DNA of 64,000 nucleotides. It comes from Corythucha ciliata. Taxonomy: Eukaryota > Arthropoda > Insecta > Hemiptera > Tingidae. The stretch lies in assembly GCA_038030265.1 (NCBI GenBank), contig CM075942.1, positions 67,522,926 through 67,586,925 on the forward strand, written 5' to 3'. The notes beneath the pieces are model-generated. The model worked only from the letters and a program-made list of their open reading frames with translations. It made no database searches and was not told the DNA's origin. Of the stretch, positions 1 to 9,870 are shown in pieces (position 1 is the first letter of the stretch; each line of letters starts with the position of its first letter). The position numbers and the translations under genes are program-made.

Positions 1-837
1 GAGCGGCCCTCCCCCTCCCCATCACAAACAACACATAATTTTTTTTATTCTCTTGTGGTATGGGTTTAATAGAAAAATTGTACTCAGAATATCGATTGAA
101 TCTACTCGCGTTGATGACATCGTTTTTTATGGCTGTAGTGGGGTGATAGTGGTGGTGGTTGGGGGGGTCAAACGTTGATTTCAAACGTATTTACCCTGTG
201 AAAGGGGGACTCCAGTCCAATCTTACAAAAGGGAGTGGTGGAATGTTGTCTTCCTCACGAGAGGCGTCTCTACTAATAATCATCATTTTCTATTCATGCT
301 TGTGGAAACTGAGTCTGACCCTCTTCACCAATTCAAATGAATCGAAATTGTGAAAGAGAATGGGAGGGGTGGTGGAGCAAAAACAATGTGATGACCTCTT
401 TGGGTAGGATCTCGCTGTTGCTGAACAGAAAAAGCTGTATTTTTTTTTTAAAACGAGAGTTAGAAAAATGAAAAAGTAGGTACTTCACTAGATTATTTAC
501 CATACAGAACTTCATTTTCTGAACAAAATAGGAGCACTGTGAACAATTTTTCAATATAATAAATTTTAATATACTGTAGTTAATTCTAACTGTACGCAAT
601 ACCATGCCAGTTTACCTCACTCCAAAACACCTTCATTACCCGATTGGAGAAAATTCGAGAAAATGTCGGATTTTTAAGTGTTTTTTTAAACCTCTTTCCA
701 CAATTTCTGACATAATCACGCCAAATCTGCATCCTCCTACATTTAGAGCCGGCTAGTCTGTTGGATTTACGGTCAAGAAAAAGGCCCCAAAACTTAAACT
801 AAGGCCAAGAAATTTAAATTTAGCTTGAATAAAGACC
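1..837. other. AT-rich intergenic DNA, no gene seen
   Basis: Low-complexity AT-rich sequence with T and A runs and a G run near 163. Open frames are under 100 codons, with no domain, signal peptide or repeated motif I recognise. The last 100 bases, rich in aaattt and gaccaac words, resemble decayed repeat DNA and carry the left copy of the target-site duplication of the next feature. Confidence 0.5.
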
Positions 838-1143
838 AACAACTTTCATTTTTTTTGACCGATCCTGCCGGCGTTTTCGTTGTCAGCGACGTTTCGTCGA
901 GGGATCCTCGACGTCCTCAGGCTTCTTTTTTTGGCTTTTGTTTGTAATGACATTATTAATTAATGACATTAATCACATGTCATTACAAACAAAAGCCAAA
1001 AAAAGAAGCCTGAGGACGTCGAGGATCCCTCGACGAAACGTCGCTGACAACGAAAACGCCGGCAGGATCGGTCAAAAAAAATTAAAAAACCAGAAATCAC
1101 TCCTGCCTCCAAAATAAAAAATCATTAAAACAACTTTCATTTT
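838..1143. mobile_element. Penelope-like (PLE) inverted-repeat insertion, no coding region
   Basis: Two arms of about 105 bp (848-952 and 978-1082) are near-perfect reverse complements around a 25-bp AT loop. The whole is flanked by a 15-bp direct repeat AACAACTTTCATTTT at 838-852 and 1129-1143, read as a target-site duplication. A single-copy tail of about 46 bp (1083-1128) lies on one side only. Inverted long terminal repeats with a one-sided extension and a variable TSD are known features of Penelope-like retroelements, and the PLE at 44449-45697 in this window has the same plan. The right arm contains CTGAGGA, then an 8-bp stem (CGTCGAGG/CCTCGACG), then AAAC, which resembles the hammerhead core reported in PLE terminal repeats. 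Ribozyme activity is inference; the alternative is a foldback DNA element. Confidence 0.6.
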
Positions 1144-1581
1144 CGCGGACATTCAGCTAAGAAACTTTGTAATTCTTCTCAAAGGACCCAAAATTGAAAA
1201 TTCACAAAAAACTGATCTCTATCGGGAACGGACACGAGATAAGAGTTGGGTTATATTACCTTTCCTGGTTACCCCAAATTTATTACAGTATTGAGTGATT
1301 TATTTATATTTACTTAATTTTAACGTTCCAAAAGTTGTTTTATGTTTTATGAGCTGAAATTTAGGTCTATTGTGAGCAATTGATCCACAGACGGAGACAG
1401 TTTCTCCCGGTTTTCAGTCACTGAGGCAGAACAGAATGTGTATTCCCCACATCGCTCGGCCAAGAAGTCTTGTTCCTATGTTACTTGGAAAATTAATTTT
1501 GACTAGAGAATCATCAAAATGTGGTCTTTTGATTCTATAATTCACAAATGGCGTTTATTCGACCGATTCATAAAGAACGAA
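1144..1581. other. Intergenic DNA upstream of a THAP-like ORF
   Basis: AT-rich sequence with no domain. The words following the TSD (tttcgcggacattcagc) recur in diverged form near 6700 (ttcacggatattcagcc), so this is probably decayed dispersed repeat. No convincing TATA box or CpG-rich promoter is visible. Confidence 0.4.
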
Positions 1582-1669
1582 ATGCCGGTGAACTACGCGT
1601 TTGTTGGGTGCTACTCGAGGGCTGGAAAAAACCGTGTATCCTTCTTCAGATTCTCTTCCAAGCATCAGG
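1582..1669 (+). CDS. THAP-type zinc-finger N-terminus, exon-like fragment
   Basis: From the ATG at 1582 the peptide starts MPVNYAFVGCYSRAGKN and continues VSFFRFSS. This matches the start of the THAP (C2CH) DNA-binding domain: initiator Met, a Cys region followed by the basic KN, then VSFFRF. The first zinc-ligand Cys appears to be replaced (Tyr in NYAFVGC), so the finger may be dead. A GT at 1670-1671 (CAG/GGTGAAGT) could be a splice donor; the frame otherwise stays open to 1779 with no further domain. THAP domains occur in host transcription regulators and in P-element-type transposases. No following exon was found. It is either the first exon of a degraded gene or a transposon relic. Confidence 0.35.
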
Positions 1670-2057
1670 GTGAAGTAATCTTCTTCAGCGCTATAAAAGG
1701 AGCACGTGAACATTCTACGTTAAGCATTTCCCAACGCTCTTTTCACACAAACGCGGTTTCACGAGGCCCCCGCGTGTAATCCGCCTGAATGCCACTTTCT
1801 CATCGAACCAAGTAATATGTACCGCACGTGTGTAAAGGTGAACGTGGTCACTACGCGGCAGCCAAAACCGCGCCGCGTGAAACCTCGTATTTTTGAAACG
1901 AGCCTAACGCGCTAGTTGAAAGTTAAGCCACTTCCAAAATGACGTCATGGCAACGTGAAAGGGTTTGAAATGAGACGATTGCTCTGGTCCCACTATCCCG
2001 TACCGACAATAAATTGTGAACTGGCCTTTTTTTATTGAATAACAACGGAAAACTCAC
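1670..2057. other. Moderately GC-rich spacer between two exon-like ORFs
   Basis: Richer in CG dinucleotides than its surroundings. It holds two copies of a short GGTTTCACG-type word in opposite orientation (about 1754 and 1877), which could be the ends of a decayed small element. No coding signal beyond the open tail of the THAP-like frame, and no RNA gene seen. Confidence 0.3.
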
Positions 2058-2225
2058 TCTTGTCATCACAAGGCCCTTGTCTCCGGCATTCCGAACTACC
2101 GAAGTACTAACTAAGCCATTTCTATCGACATGTTGCGGTTCGAGTGATTTCAAATCGCGAAATTCCTCTTGTGTGAATGCACTCACCACGTCAACGAGGT
2201 AATTTACATTATCCAAGCTCGACAT
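2058..2225 (-). CDS. Exon-like ORF, 56 codons, function unknown
   Basis: On the minus strand an ATG at 2225 opens a 56-codon frame (MSSLDNVNYLVDVV... ending KGLVMTR) that runs into AAGA/GTGAGTTTTCC. That is a good match to the eukaryotic donor consensus, giving a phase-0 exon of 168 bp. Composition is balanced, with acidic and hydrophobic residues typical of a soluble protein. No family recognised. If read through without splicing, the frame ends at 1923. No second exon could be identified to the left, so this is either a genuine first coding exon or a chance ORF. Confidence 0.25.
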
Positions 2226-2295
2226 CGCCAGGAAATGACGGGCGTCTGTCGAATTTCCACTATAATGAATCTTTGTACTAGAAAGGACACTATGA

Positions 2296-3337
2296 TTTTT
2301 TTTTTTTTTTTAATTACATTTTATTTATTCACGGAAACGAAATACTGATTTTTAAATCGACAAATGCTACGACCCCCTTTAAGAAAACTTGTGCTGGGGG
2401 TCGGAGTGCTATTACAACGAATAAACCAAAACCACGGCAAAATGTTACAACTTTACAATTTTAACAACGATATGAAATATAAATGGATGAATAAATATAT
2501 AAATAAATAAATGAATAAATAAATAAATAGATGGATAAAGACATTACTCATTTTTAACAACAACAACATGGAAAGAAAAGGATGAAACCTTACACATAGA
2601 AATAGGGCTAGTTCACCGATAGAAAATATTTTTTTAAATTGGTTTTGAAATTTTGCAGGGATACTTGGGTTCCAGTCAAAGCGGCTGGCAAAGAATTAAA
2701 ACGCACCACCCCCTAACAAGAATACAGCCTTTGACCAGCAGTAGTGTTCCTCCTGGGGACAAGCAGGGTGATTTTACCTGCCGATCTCGTATTATACAAA
2801 ATCCTTTGAATCCTACCAAGGCAATACTCTTTGTAAATGAACGACAGTGTCGTCTTAATTGCAATGGAGTCTAGATCCAGCACTGAGAGCTCTTTAAAAA
2901 TCATGGAAGAGGGAAATCTTAACGGTTTTTTTTAGCAGGATCTTGATTAAACATTTTTGGGTCGTAAATAAAATATTCATCCTAGACACAGAGGAAGACC
3001 CCCACGCCACTATGCAATAGACCAACTGGGAGTGAATCATTGCGTTGTAAAATAAATTTTTCAATTTTAAATCCATAAAGTTCCGCACTTCAATGCAGAT
3101 AGGGATTAGTTTACGCAGCTTCGAATTTATCATGTTGATATGGTTGTCCCAAGACAAAGTTTGGTCAACCAACACTCCTAGATATTTCACATTTGAAACC
3201 TGCGAGATTACCGGACAATTACAATTAACGCAATTATGTGACTGATGACATACTAACCGTCCAAACAAAGGAATAGAGGTGTTTTTGAGGGAAAAGCAAA
3301 TGAAATTTGTTTCATTTTTCATTTGTTTGTTTTCCAA
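2296..3337 (-). mobile_element. CR1/L2-like LINE, 3' end with 3' UTR and poly-A
   Basis: Minus-strand frame 3337-2894 carries the reverse-transcriptase thumb region typical of CR1/L2-group LINEs: VKYLGVLVDQTLSWDNHI, then SKLRKLIPICIEVRNFM, then LVYCIVAWGSS. Beyond a break at about 2900 the C-terminal signature continues (ILYNTRSAGK, then NTTAGQRLYS, then VVRFNSLP) to about 2640, with stop codons. The 3' UTR follows, with an (AAAT)n stretch at about 2480-2530, an AATAAA signal on the minus strand near 2325, and a terminal poly-A seen as 16 T at 2296-2311. The endonuclease and polymerase core are missing, the usual 5' truncation. Inactive. Confidence 0.75.
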
Positions 3338-3363
3338 TTCAATTTCCAGTTCAATTTGTTTCC

Positions 3364-4655
3364 ATTTTCAGAAAATGGATGAATAATAGAACGCCTGAAA
3401 ACAAAAACATACTGAACAAGTACTGCCATCAACTAAAGAAACTGATTAGAACAGTAAAAAACGAAACAATAAGCAATTGTTTAAGCACATTAAGCGCTGA
3501 AAAAGACACAGAATATTCTCTTTGGAAAGTTACGAAATCCATGAAGAGACCGAAAACCCATTCTCCCCCTATAGTGAAAGCCGATGGGACTTGGGCTAGG
3601 AGTAATCAAGAGAAAGCAGATTTATTTGCGAATCACTTGTCTGAAACGTTTCAGCCGTATCCGACGCAGACTACAGAGGAAATTGTTACTCAGACGTACA
3701 AAACTGACGCGTATGAAATACATCCAGTCACGCTGAAAGAAATCAAGAGCGAAATAAAAGACAACATCAACGCTAAGAAGTCCCCTGGTACGACCTGATT
3801 ACAGGTAAAGTAGTGAAAGAGCTCCCAGAAATAGCATTAAAGAAATTACTTCATATTATTAATGCTGCGTTCAGATTGAAGCACGTACCTTCTCAATGGA
3901 AGGTAGCTGAGGTAATAATGATCCCTAAACCAGGAAAATCACCGAATGAAACAACAGGATATCGTCCTATATCTCTTCTACCAGTCTTATCGAAATTATT
4001 TGAAAAATTGCTATTAAGAAGGCTTAAGCCAATTATAGAAAACCGAAAACTAATCCCTAATCACCAATTTGGCTTCCGACATCACCACTCAACGATCGAC
4101 CAAGTACATCGAATAAAAAATGTGATCGAAAAAGCGTTAGAAAACAAACATATTGCATCTAGCGTGTTTCTGGATGTTGCTCAAGCCTTTGATAAGGTGT
4201 GGCACGAAGGGCTTGAATACAAGCTACACAGGGACCTCCCTAGACAATATTATCCGCTGCTAAAGTCGTACCTGGCCAATAGACACTTCAGGGTGAAGCA
4301 AGACGACAAATACTCGGACCTAAAGGCCATATATCAGCGGGAGTACCTCAAGGCAGCGTTCTCGGACCAGTCCTCTACTTATTGTACACAAGGGATCTAC
4401 CTTCAAGTGACGATGTCACTATTGCCACATTCGCCGATGATACAGCCATCTTGGCTGTTGGAGAAAACGTTGAGCAAGCTACAAGGAAACTGCAAACAAC
4501 TCATGTGAATTTCACCAACCGCAAAATTGCCCCCCTGGACGTCAATATTAATTCGAGTAAGGTTCCGTATGTTGAGTCAGTAAAATATTTAGGTATGACA
4601 CTTGACTCCAAGCTGAATTGGAAGAAGCACCTACAAAAGAAGAAAGAGGAGCTCT
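3364..4655 (+). mobile_element. Jockey-clade LINE ORF2 fragment (pre-RT and RT)
   Basis: Three overlapping plus-strand frames (3364-3798, 3813-4508, 4382-4655) together read the linker and reverse transcriptase of a Jockey-type LINE: KVAEVIMIPKPGKSPNE, TGYRPISLLPVLSKLFEKLL, NHQFGFRHHHSTIDQ, VFLDVAQAFDKVWHEGL, then the catalytic TFADDTAILA and VKYLGMTLDSKLNWKKH. A stop and frame change near 3799, and a frameshift near 4340 just before the FADD box, disable it. The endonuclease is absent, and the element stops abruptly at about 4655, where a different LINE begins on the other strand. Confidence 0.85.
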
Positions 4656-5400
4656 TAACGAGGATATTAGCCGTAAGATCCTTACTCTTTCGTGAACTGT
4701 CGACAGCTGCAGTCCTCTCATCCTCTGATCCCAAAAGTGCTATAATTTTGCGTGGGCGCCCGTTTGAAGCCGATCCAATCCGAAAAGCCTTAGCCACATT
4801 TACATTTACGCCCAACTTGTTCGACAGGTCCTTAATTATCTGTACCACGTTCTAATTTTGAGAAATAGGTTCGCCGTGTACTTCGATGTTCTTTTTCCTG
4901 GATTCCTGCTCTCTAGATAGTCGACTTTCGACTGCAATGTACTTACAAATGACTGTAACGACCCGTTTTCCTTTTCCAATGAGTTAATTTTTTCCTTCAT
5001 TTGCCCGAGTCGGTTACTAGGCTGTCGAATTGTGCGCTCATGTATTCAACAGACTTTTTTAATTCCGTCAGATCCTTGTGCATGGCAAGAATTTTGTCGA
5101 CTTTAGTATTGATGGAATTCAAATTATCAATTTTAGAGTTAATAGAAGCCAGCGCTGCGGCTATATTTGTGCCAGCAATCTCCTCCTCGTCCTCATCCAC
5201 CTCACTGACGCTCCCCTTGTCATCCGAGCCAGACCTGCAACCATCGCATCCTTCATATCCTTACGAAGTTTTCTATAGTTCTCCGTTGTCTTCAGACGGG
5301 TGCACGCAGGATGGAAAGATGCAGTACATTTTACGCATTTAGCAGTTTTTTTAGGCGAATGAAGTACTTGTGAACACTTCGCACAGTCCATGACGGAAAG
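4656..5400 (-). pseudogene. LINE ORF1 with PHD-like finger, coiled coil and L1-type RNA-binding region
   Basis: Minus-strand pieces read in order. 5391-5219 has CAKCSQVLHSPKKTAKCVKC then FHPAC, a PHD-like C4HC3 arrangement. 5200-4997 (about 65 residues) is rich in I/L heptads (LASINSKIDNLNSINTKVDK), a coiled coil. 4848 to about 4690 reads LGVNVNVAKAFRIGSASNGRPRKIIALLGSEDE in two runs, like the RNA-binding block of L1/CR1-type ORF1 proteins. This order is characteristic of ORF1 in CR1/L2-group LINEs. Frameshifts near 5200 and 4990 break it. It abuts the Jockey fragment at 4655, so the two are joined by insertion or rearrangement. Confidence 0.6.
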
Positions 5401-6327
5401 CTGCCTCTAGGGGACACCTGCCTCGGTACGAGCTCGTTGCGGTTCAGGTGGAGGAAAAACAAAAACAGAAAGTCAACAATAATACTACAATTTTCCCTTT
5501 CCTTCACACCGATAAACAAGTGCAGAGTTCACTTTTTTAACCCGGCACGAGAGATTAATCTCAATTTCCCCGAACGTCCCTCCTAAAGTAAACTTTAGTT
5601 ACGACTTACACAAAGTCCCAGTTTTCAGCGTCGAAAAAGTCAAACAGAACCTGCGGAGGAACACCGTCACCCCTTTCGCTTACTCAAAATAATCGGACTT
5701 TTAGAAAATACACAATAATGACAAGTTTGAAGAGCAACCACTTTATCTGTCCGTACCACTCAGATTGAAATAAGTTGCCCGATTTTTATTGATGACAAGA
5801 TGACAAATGTTGAGCGATTGGATACTCACGAGCAAGGACCGGCACCGATTTATTTTCCTTTTTTTGTAGATAGCGGCGATCCTTCCTTCGATAATCCCCC
5901 AGCGTAGTCACTTAAGTTCTATTTTACGTAATTTTGATGCCTACAATGCCATCAAGACTGAGTTATTGAAAAAAAACAAAAAAAAAACGATTTGCAGCAA
6001 GCTTCCAATGTAGAACTTACATGAACGGGGCAACCAGGAATAGATAAGAATGCAATGCCTACTCGATCATAACCTGCCGTGTCCACACCCGATAAATGAT
6101 GCATTTACACTGCTATTCGTCAGGGTTTAAGAGCAGTAGGTGCCGGCTAGTCAAGGGTCGGCAACCAATGAAAAAATGGCTGATGATACTCAAAATTTCA
6201 CTGAAATTGAGACGTGAAACTTGTAAAGTCACTGCCACTGTTGCAATTTTCTCAGGGGGCATGGCGTATGAGCCTCGTCTGTTCACGACGCCGCACCATC
6301 TGTTGTGACGTGCAATTTCTCCGAAAT
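5401..6327. other. Presumed LINE 5' UTR (to about 5560), then AT-rich spacer
   Basis: The first 160 bases lie directly upstream of the minus-strand LINE ORF1 and probably belong to its 5' UTR. The rest has A/T runs (5970-5990), scattered stops in all frames and no recognisable domain or RNA. Confidence 0.35.
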
Positions 6328-6474
6328 TAAAGCCCTGTTCACACGATGCAATGTTTGAAGTTTTATTGCATGCTGGTTTTTTAAAAACATATGTTCCTTG
6401 GTAATGACCGGATGTTTTTGAAAAACCAGCATGCAATATAGCTTCAAACATTGCATCGTGTGAACAAGGCTTAA
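6328..6474. mobile_element. MITE, PIF/Harbinger-like, 141 bp
   Basis: A near-perfect hairpin 6331-6471: the arms of about 60 bp start AGCCCTGTTCACACGATGCA on the left and AGCCTTGTTCACACGATGCA on the right, read inward on each strand, around a short loop (about 6392-6410). A 3-bp TAA direct repeat flanks it (6328-6330 and 6472-6474), the duplication typical of PIF/Harbinger. No coding capacity. Confidence 0.75.
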
Positions 6475-7125
6475 GAACCGTATAACATGCAATTTTGCTT
6501 CTGAAACTTGCATTCACGCTAGAATGAAGACACGAAACTTGCAATGTCAAGAAACTGCCAATTTTCAGGTCTGGCTAAATGGGCGCTCTTGAGGACAGCC
6601 AACCCCAACAGCCCCGCTGCTACAAAAATGGTTCGGAAAGAACACTTTTCTTTTAATTGAGACCCTAATAAACTTTCAAATTTCACCAAAACTGTCAATT
6701 TCACGGATATTCAGCCATGAAACTTGTAATTGCACTCAACATTGGACCTGAAACTTGTAAACCCAGTGTTTAGCCGTTTATAGCGTTTAGCCGTTTTACA
6801 CGGCCATTCGTGTAAGGCTGTAGGCGCAATCTGGGCTGAGCCAGCCGGTGGGTTCGAGCTCACTAAACAAAAAAAAAGGCCTCTTAATGTGGAATTTATC
6901 TGGAATTTGAGCCGAGAAACTTCGATTTTCACGATATTTTCTCACAATTGTTGATATTTTGAGGCTTTAGGGCAATGTCGTGGGAGGCTAGACCGCTAGG
7001 AGGGGGGGGGGTACACAATCGCTAGAAAAATGAAGCCCCTAAATGCAATTTCGCTAAAATAAAGACCAGAAACTATACCAAATTCGCGCTTATGATCAGT
7101 TCAAGCCGTAAAATTGACGATTAAC
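6475..7125. other. Decayed repeat DNA, no gene
   Basis: Contains recurrent words such as gaaacttgtaat and ttcacggatattcagcc, suggesting an old repeat. A 9-base G run lies at about 7002. No coding frame with domain support. Confidence 0.4.
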
Positions 7126-8650
7126 CGCGAATGAGTATTTTTTGTCAATTTCACAGGCGAATTAGTGCTTTTTTTCTAAATTTTGGCCGCATGCAACGGT
7201 TTTCTCGATTTTTTAAAGGAAGGACAGCGTTTTTATCCCGTGAATTACCGATTTTTCTCAATTTTAGCAACGAATTGGCGTTTTTAAAAGAGAGCGAGAG
7301 CTTTCAGTACTCGCGTTTTAGCACCAAATTAGCACTTCATCTCAATTCGTGCTGAAAATTAGCGTTTATCCACAGTTTTAGACGTGAATGAGCAGGGTTT
7401 TTCACCTTCACATTAGAATTGGCGCTATTCCTCAGTTTTGAGACATGAGTTGTCTTCTGAAGCCGAGAATTGGCGCACGCACTTCAATTTGAACACAAAT
7501 TGAAATGTTTTTCAATTATTATAGCCACGAATTAGCGATTTCGCTCAATTTTAGCATCAGAGTAGAGTTTATTTATCCCAGAAATTAGCGTGTTTTTTCA
7601 ATTTTTAGCAGCGAATTAGCACGTTTTTTCAATTTAAAGTAACAAAAAGCGTCCTTGTTAATTTTGCCGCATTAATTAGTAATTTTCCAAAATTTGCCGC
7701 AAAATTGCTTTTTTTTACATTTTTGCCCTGAATTAACAATTTCTTTTCACTTTTAGCAATGAATTAGAGCTTTTCCTCAGTTTTATCCGTGAATTAGCGG
7801 TTTTTTCACCAATAACCAATACTTTTTTGCGACAAATGAATAGCCTTCAGAATTAGCGTATTTTCAATTTTCAACACCAACTGAAATTTATTCGTCTTTA
7901 TTTTAGTCGCGAATTAGCGCTTTTTCTAAATTTTAGCAGCAAAGTAGCTATTTTTCTCAATTTTTGCCACAAATTTGCATTTCTCAATTCATAGCAGTGA
8001 ATTAGCACCTTAGCTCAATTTTACCTTTATAAAAAAGCTGGAAAATTAGAGTTTTTAGCCGCGCTAATTAGTGGCTTTCCAAAATTAGCGGCAGTTTTAC
8101 ATTCTAGCCCTCCATGAACAGTTTGTTTTCACAGTAAGCTTTGTTTTTAGTGCTTCACCTCAGTATGAATTGTCGCTTTTTCGCCATTTTTGCCACAGCT
8201 AAACAATTGCCTTTAGAAGCCGAGAATTGGAGTATTTTCAATTTTAAATAATTACTGAAAACTGTCTCCATTTTAGCCACGAATTAGCGCTTTTTCTCCA
8301 TTTTAGCAAGGGATTAGCAGTTTTTTTTTTCAATTTGAACTGTTTCTATCCCATGAATTAGCGATTTTTTCCCGTTTTTGGCGTTTACTTCCTAAAAAGT
8401 AATCAAATTGCAAGTTTTTCTCGATTTCAGCAGATAGGGGTTTCTTTTTTAGCCGCTGTAATTAGTAGTTTTCTCAATTATTAGTCGTTAATTAGCGTTT
8501 CTTGTAAGTTTCAGCCCCACATCGGTAATTTTTTCTTTTCTCAATTTTTGTTACGGATCAGCGCGCTTCTTTTCAGTTTTAGCCTCAAAATATCCTTCAG
8601 ATGCAACGGGTATCGTTTTGTTTTAGCGCATTTTAATAAATTTAACCGTG
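7126..8650 (+). repeat. Degenerate minisatellite, about 30-bp unit, forward orientation
   Basis: Dozens of loosely spaced copies of a unit like ttttagcc-cgaattagcg-ctttttctcaa, about 30-32 bp long, strongly diverged and with irregular spacing. The words aattagcg, ttttagc and tttctcaattt recur throughout. Short ORFs here are products of the repeat. It is the mirror image of the array at 8865-9870. Confidence 0.7.
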
Positions 8651-8864
8651 GGCTTGACCCAAAAACAGCGAGAAAATACGCTGATTCCGAAGTTTCTTTA
8701 GGTCCTTAAGCAGATAAAATTGGGAACTCTATCTAATGTGCCGATGTAGTGAGGTGTGGCTAAAACTGCAAAAAAGTGCTCATCCCAGGCTTCTCGATGC
8801 AAGTTCCAGACCATAGTTTGTAAAAAATCGCTGATTCCCGGTGTATATAGTGGCAATTTTACGG
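8651..8864. other. Junction between oppositely oriented arrays
   Basis: Short non-repetitive bridge. The sense of the repeat words switches across it: ttttagcc and aattagcg before, ggctaaaa and cgctaatt after. It contains cccaaaaacagcg, and a related tttttgggccaagcccg lies at about 8907. Confidence 0.4.
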
Positions 8865-9204
8865 CTAAAATGTACCTAAAAACCGCTAATGTGCTGTTTT
8901 TGGGCCAAGCCCGCGGCTAAAATTGCGAAAAATTGCCTAATCAATAGATGAAATTGAGTAAAAGCGCTAATTTGCGAATAACCTGTAGGAAAAACGGTAA
9001 TTTGCAGATAAAAAATTTAAAAATCACTCGTATCTTCTAATCTAAAGGATATTTCGAGGCTAAAACTAAGAAAAAGTGCTAATCCACAACTAAATTGAAA
9101 TTAAATGGACAATGTGGGCCTAAAATGTAAAACAAGCGCCTTACTCACTGACGCATGACATGACGAATGACGTATGACATGCGCTGTCCCGATAGGTGCC
9201 GTTT

Positions 9205-9350
9205 GAGTTCCGAGAGGGTATTTCTCCTGGGTGGATTCGCTCTTTGCGTGGACTCCCGGGATAGCTCAGTTGGTTAGAGCACCTGGCGCGAAACTAGTAG
9301 GTCGTGGGTTCGAATCCCACCTGCTGGGGAGAAATTTTTTCTCGGAACTC
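9205..9350 (+). repeat. tRNA-headed SINE-like unit bracketed by an inverted repeat
   Basis: A tRNA-like segment (9255-9328) sits between 23-bp inverted repeats: 9205-9227 reads gagttccgagagggtatttctcc and 9328-9350 is its near reverse complement, differing in the middle six bases. The surrounding minisatellite resumes on both sides, so the unit is an insertion. No poly-A tail or clear TSD, so the mechanism is uncertain. Confidence 0.45.
9255..9328 (+). tRNA. tRNA-like sequence, probably a pseudogene or SINE head
   Basis: The D arm GCTC-AGTTGGTTA-GAGC and T arm GTGGG-TTCGAAT-CCCAC are intact, giving good internal promoter A and B boxes. The anticodon stem has 4 of 5 pairs (CCTGG/CTAGT). The loop CGCGAAA would place CGA at the anticodon but lacks U33. 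The acceptor stem CCCGGGA/CTGCTGG pairs at only about four positions. It therefore looks transcribable by RNA polymerase III but not a working tRNA. Confidence 0.4.
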
Positions 9351-9870
9351 AAAACAAGTAGAGAATAGCAAGTATTCAATTTAAAGATTAATTTCTTTAT
9401 TTTCAGCCTCCCCACTCCCTCGAATTCACAGTTGTGACTAGAGTGGTGTGGTGAGGAGGGGAGTAATCCCCGAATTGTCCGTAGAAAAGGGTCTTCTAAT
9501 CGCCATTAATTCACTAAATATAAAGGAATTGTGACGCCTTACGGCAAATATTGAAAAAATCACTATAGCGCGGCTAAAATTAAAGAAAACTCTAAATTTC
9601 AGCTCAAATTGAGAAAAAGGGCTAACGCGGCTAAAAATTGAGTAAAACGCCAATTTGTAGCAACCATTGATAAAAATTGCCATCATGGAATGATAATTTT
9701 ACGTTCAAATTCAGAAAAGTGCTAATTCCCTTCTGAAAATTGAGTAAAAGCGTTAATTCTTGGATAAAATGGGCAAAAATCCCAAAATGTTCAAAATTGA
9801 AAATACGCCGATTCTCGGCTTTTGAATGCAATTTATTTGTGGCTTAAAGTAAGAATAAGCACTAATACAG

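Larger units (their letters stand above)
8865..9870 (-). repeat. Same degenerate minisatellite, reverse orientation
   Basis: The array words now read cggctaaaattgagaaaaagcgc and gctaatt, the reverse complement of the 7126-8650 array. The two together make a very degenerate inverted arrangement of about 2.7 kb. The array is interrupted at 9205-9350 by a tRNA-like unit and near 9400-9460 by unrelated sequence. Confidence 0.65.
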
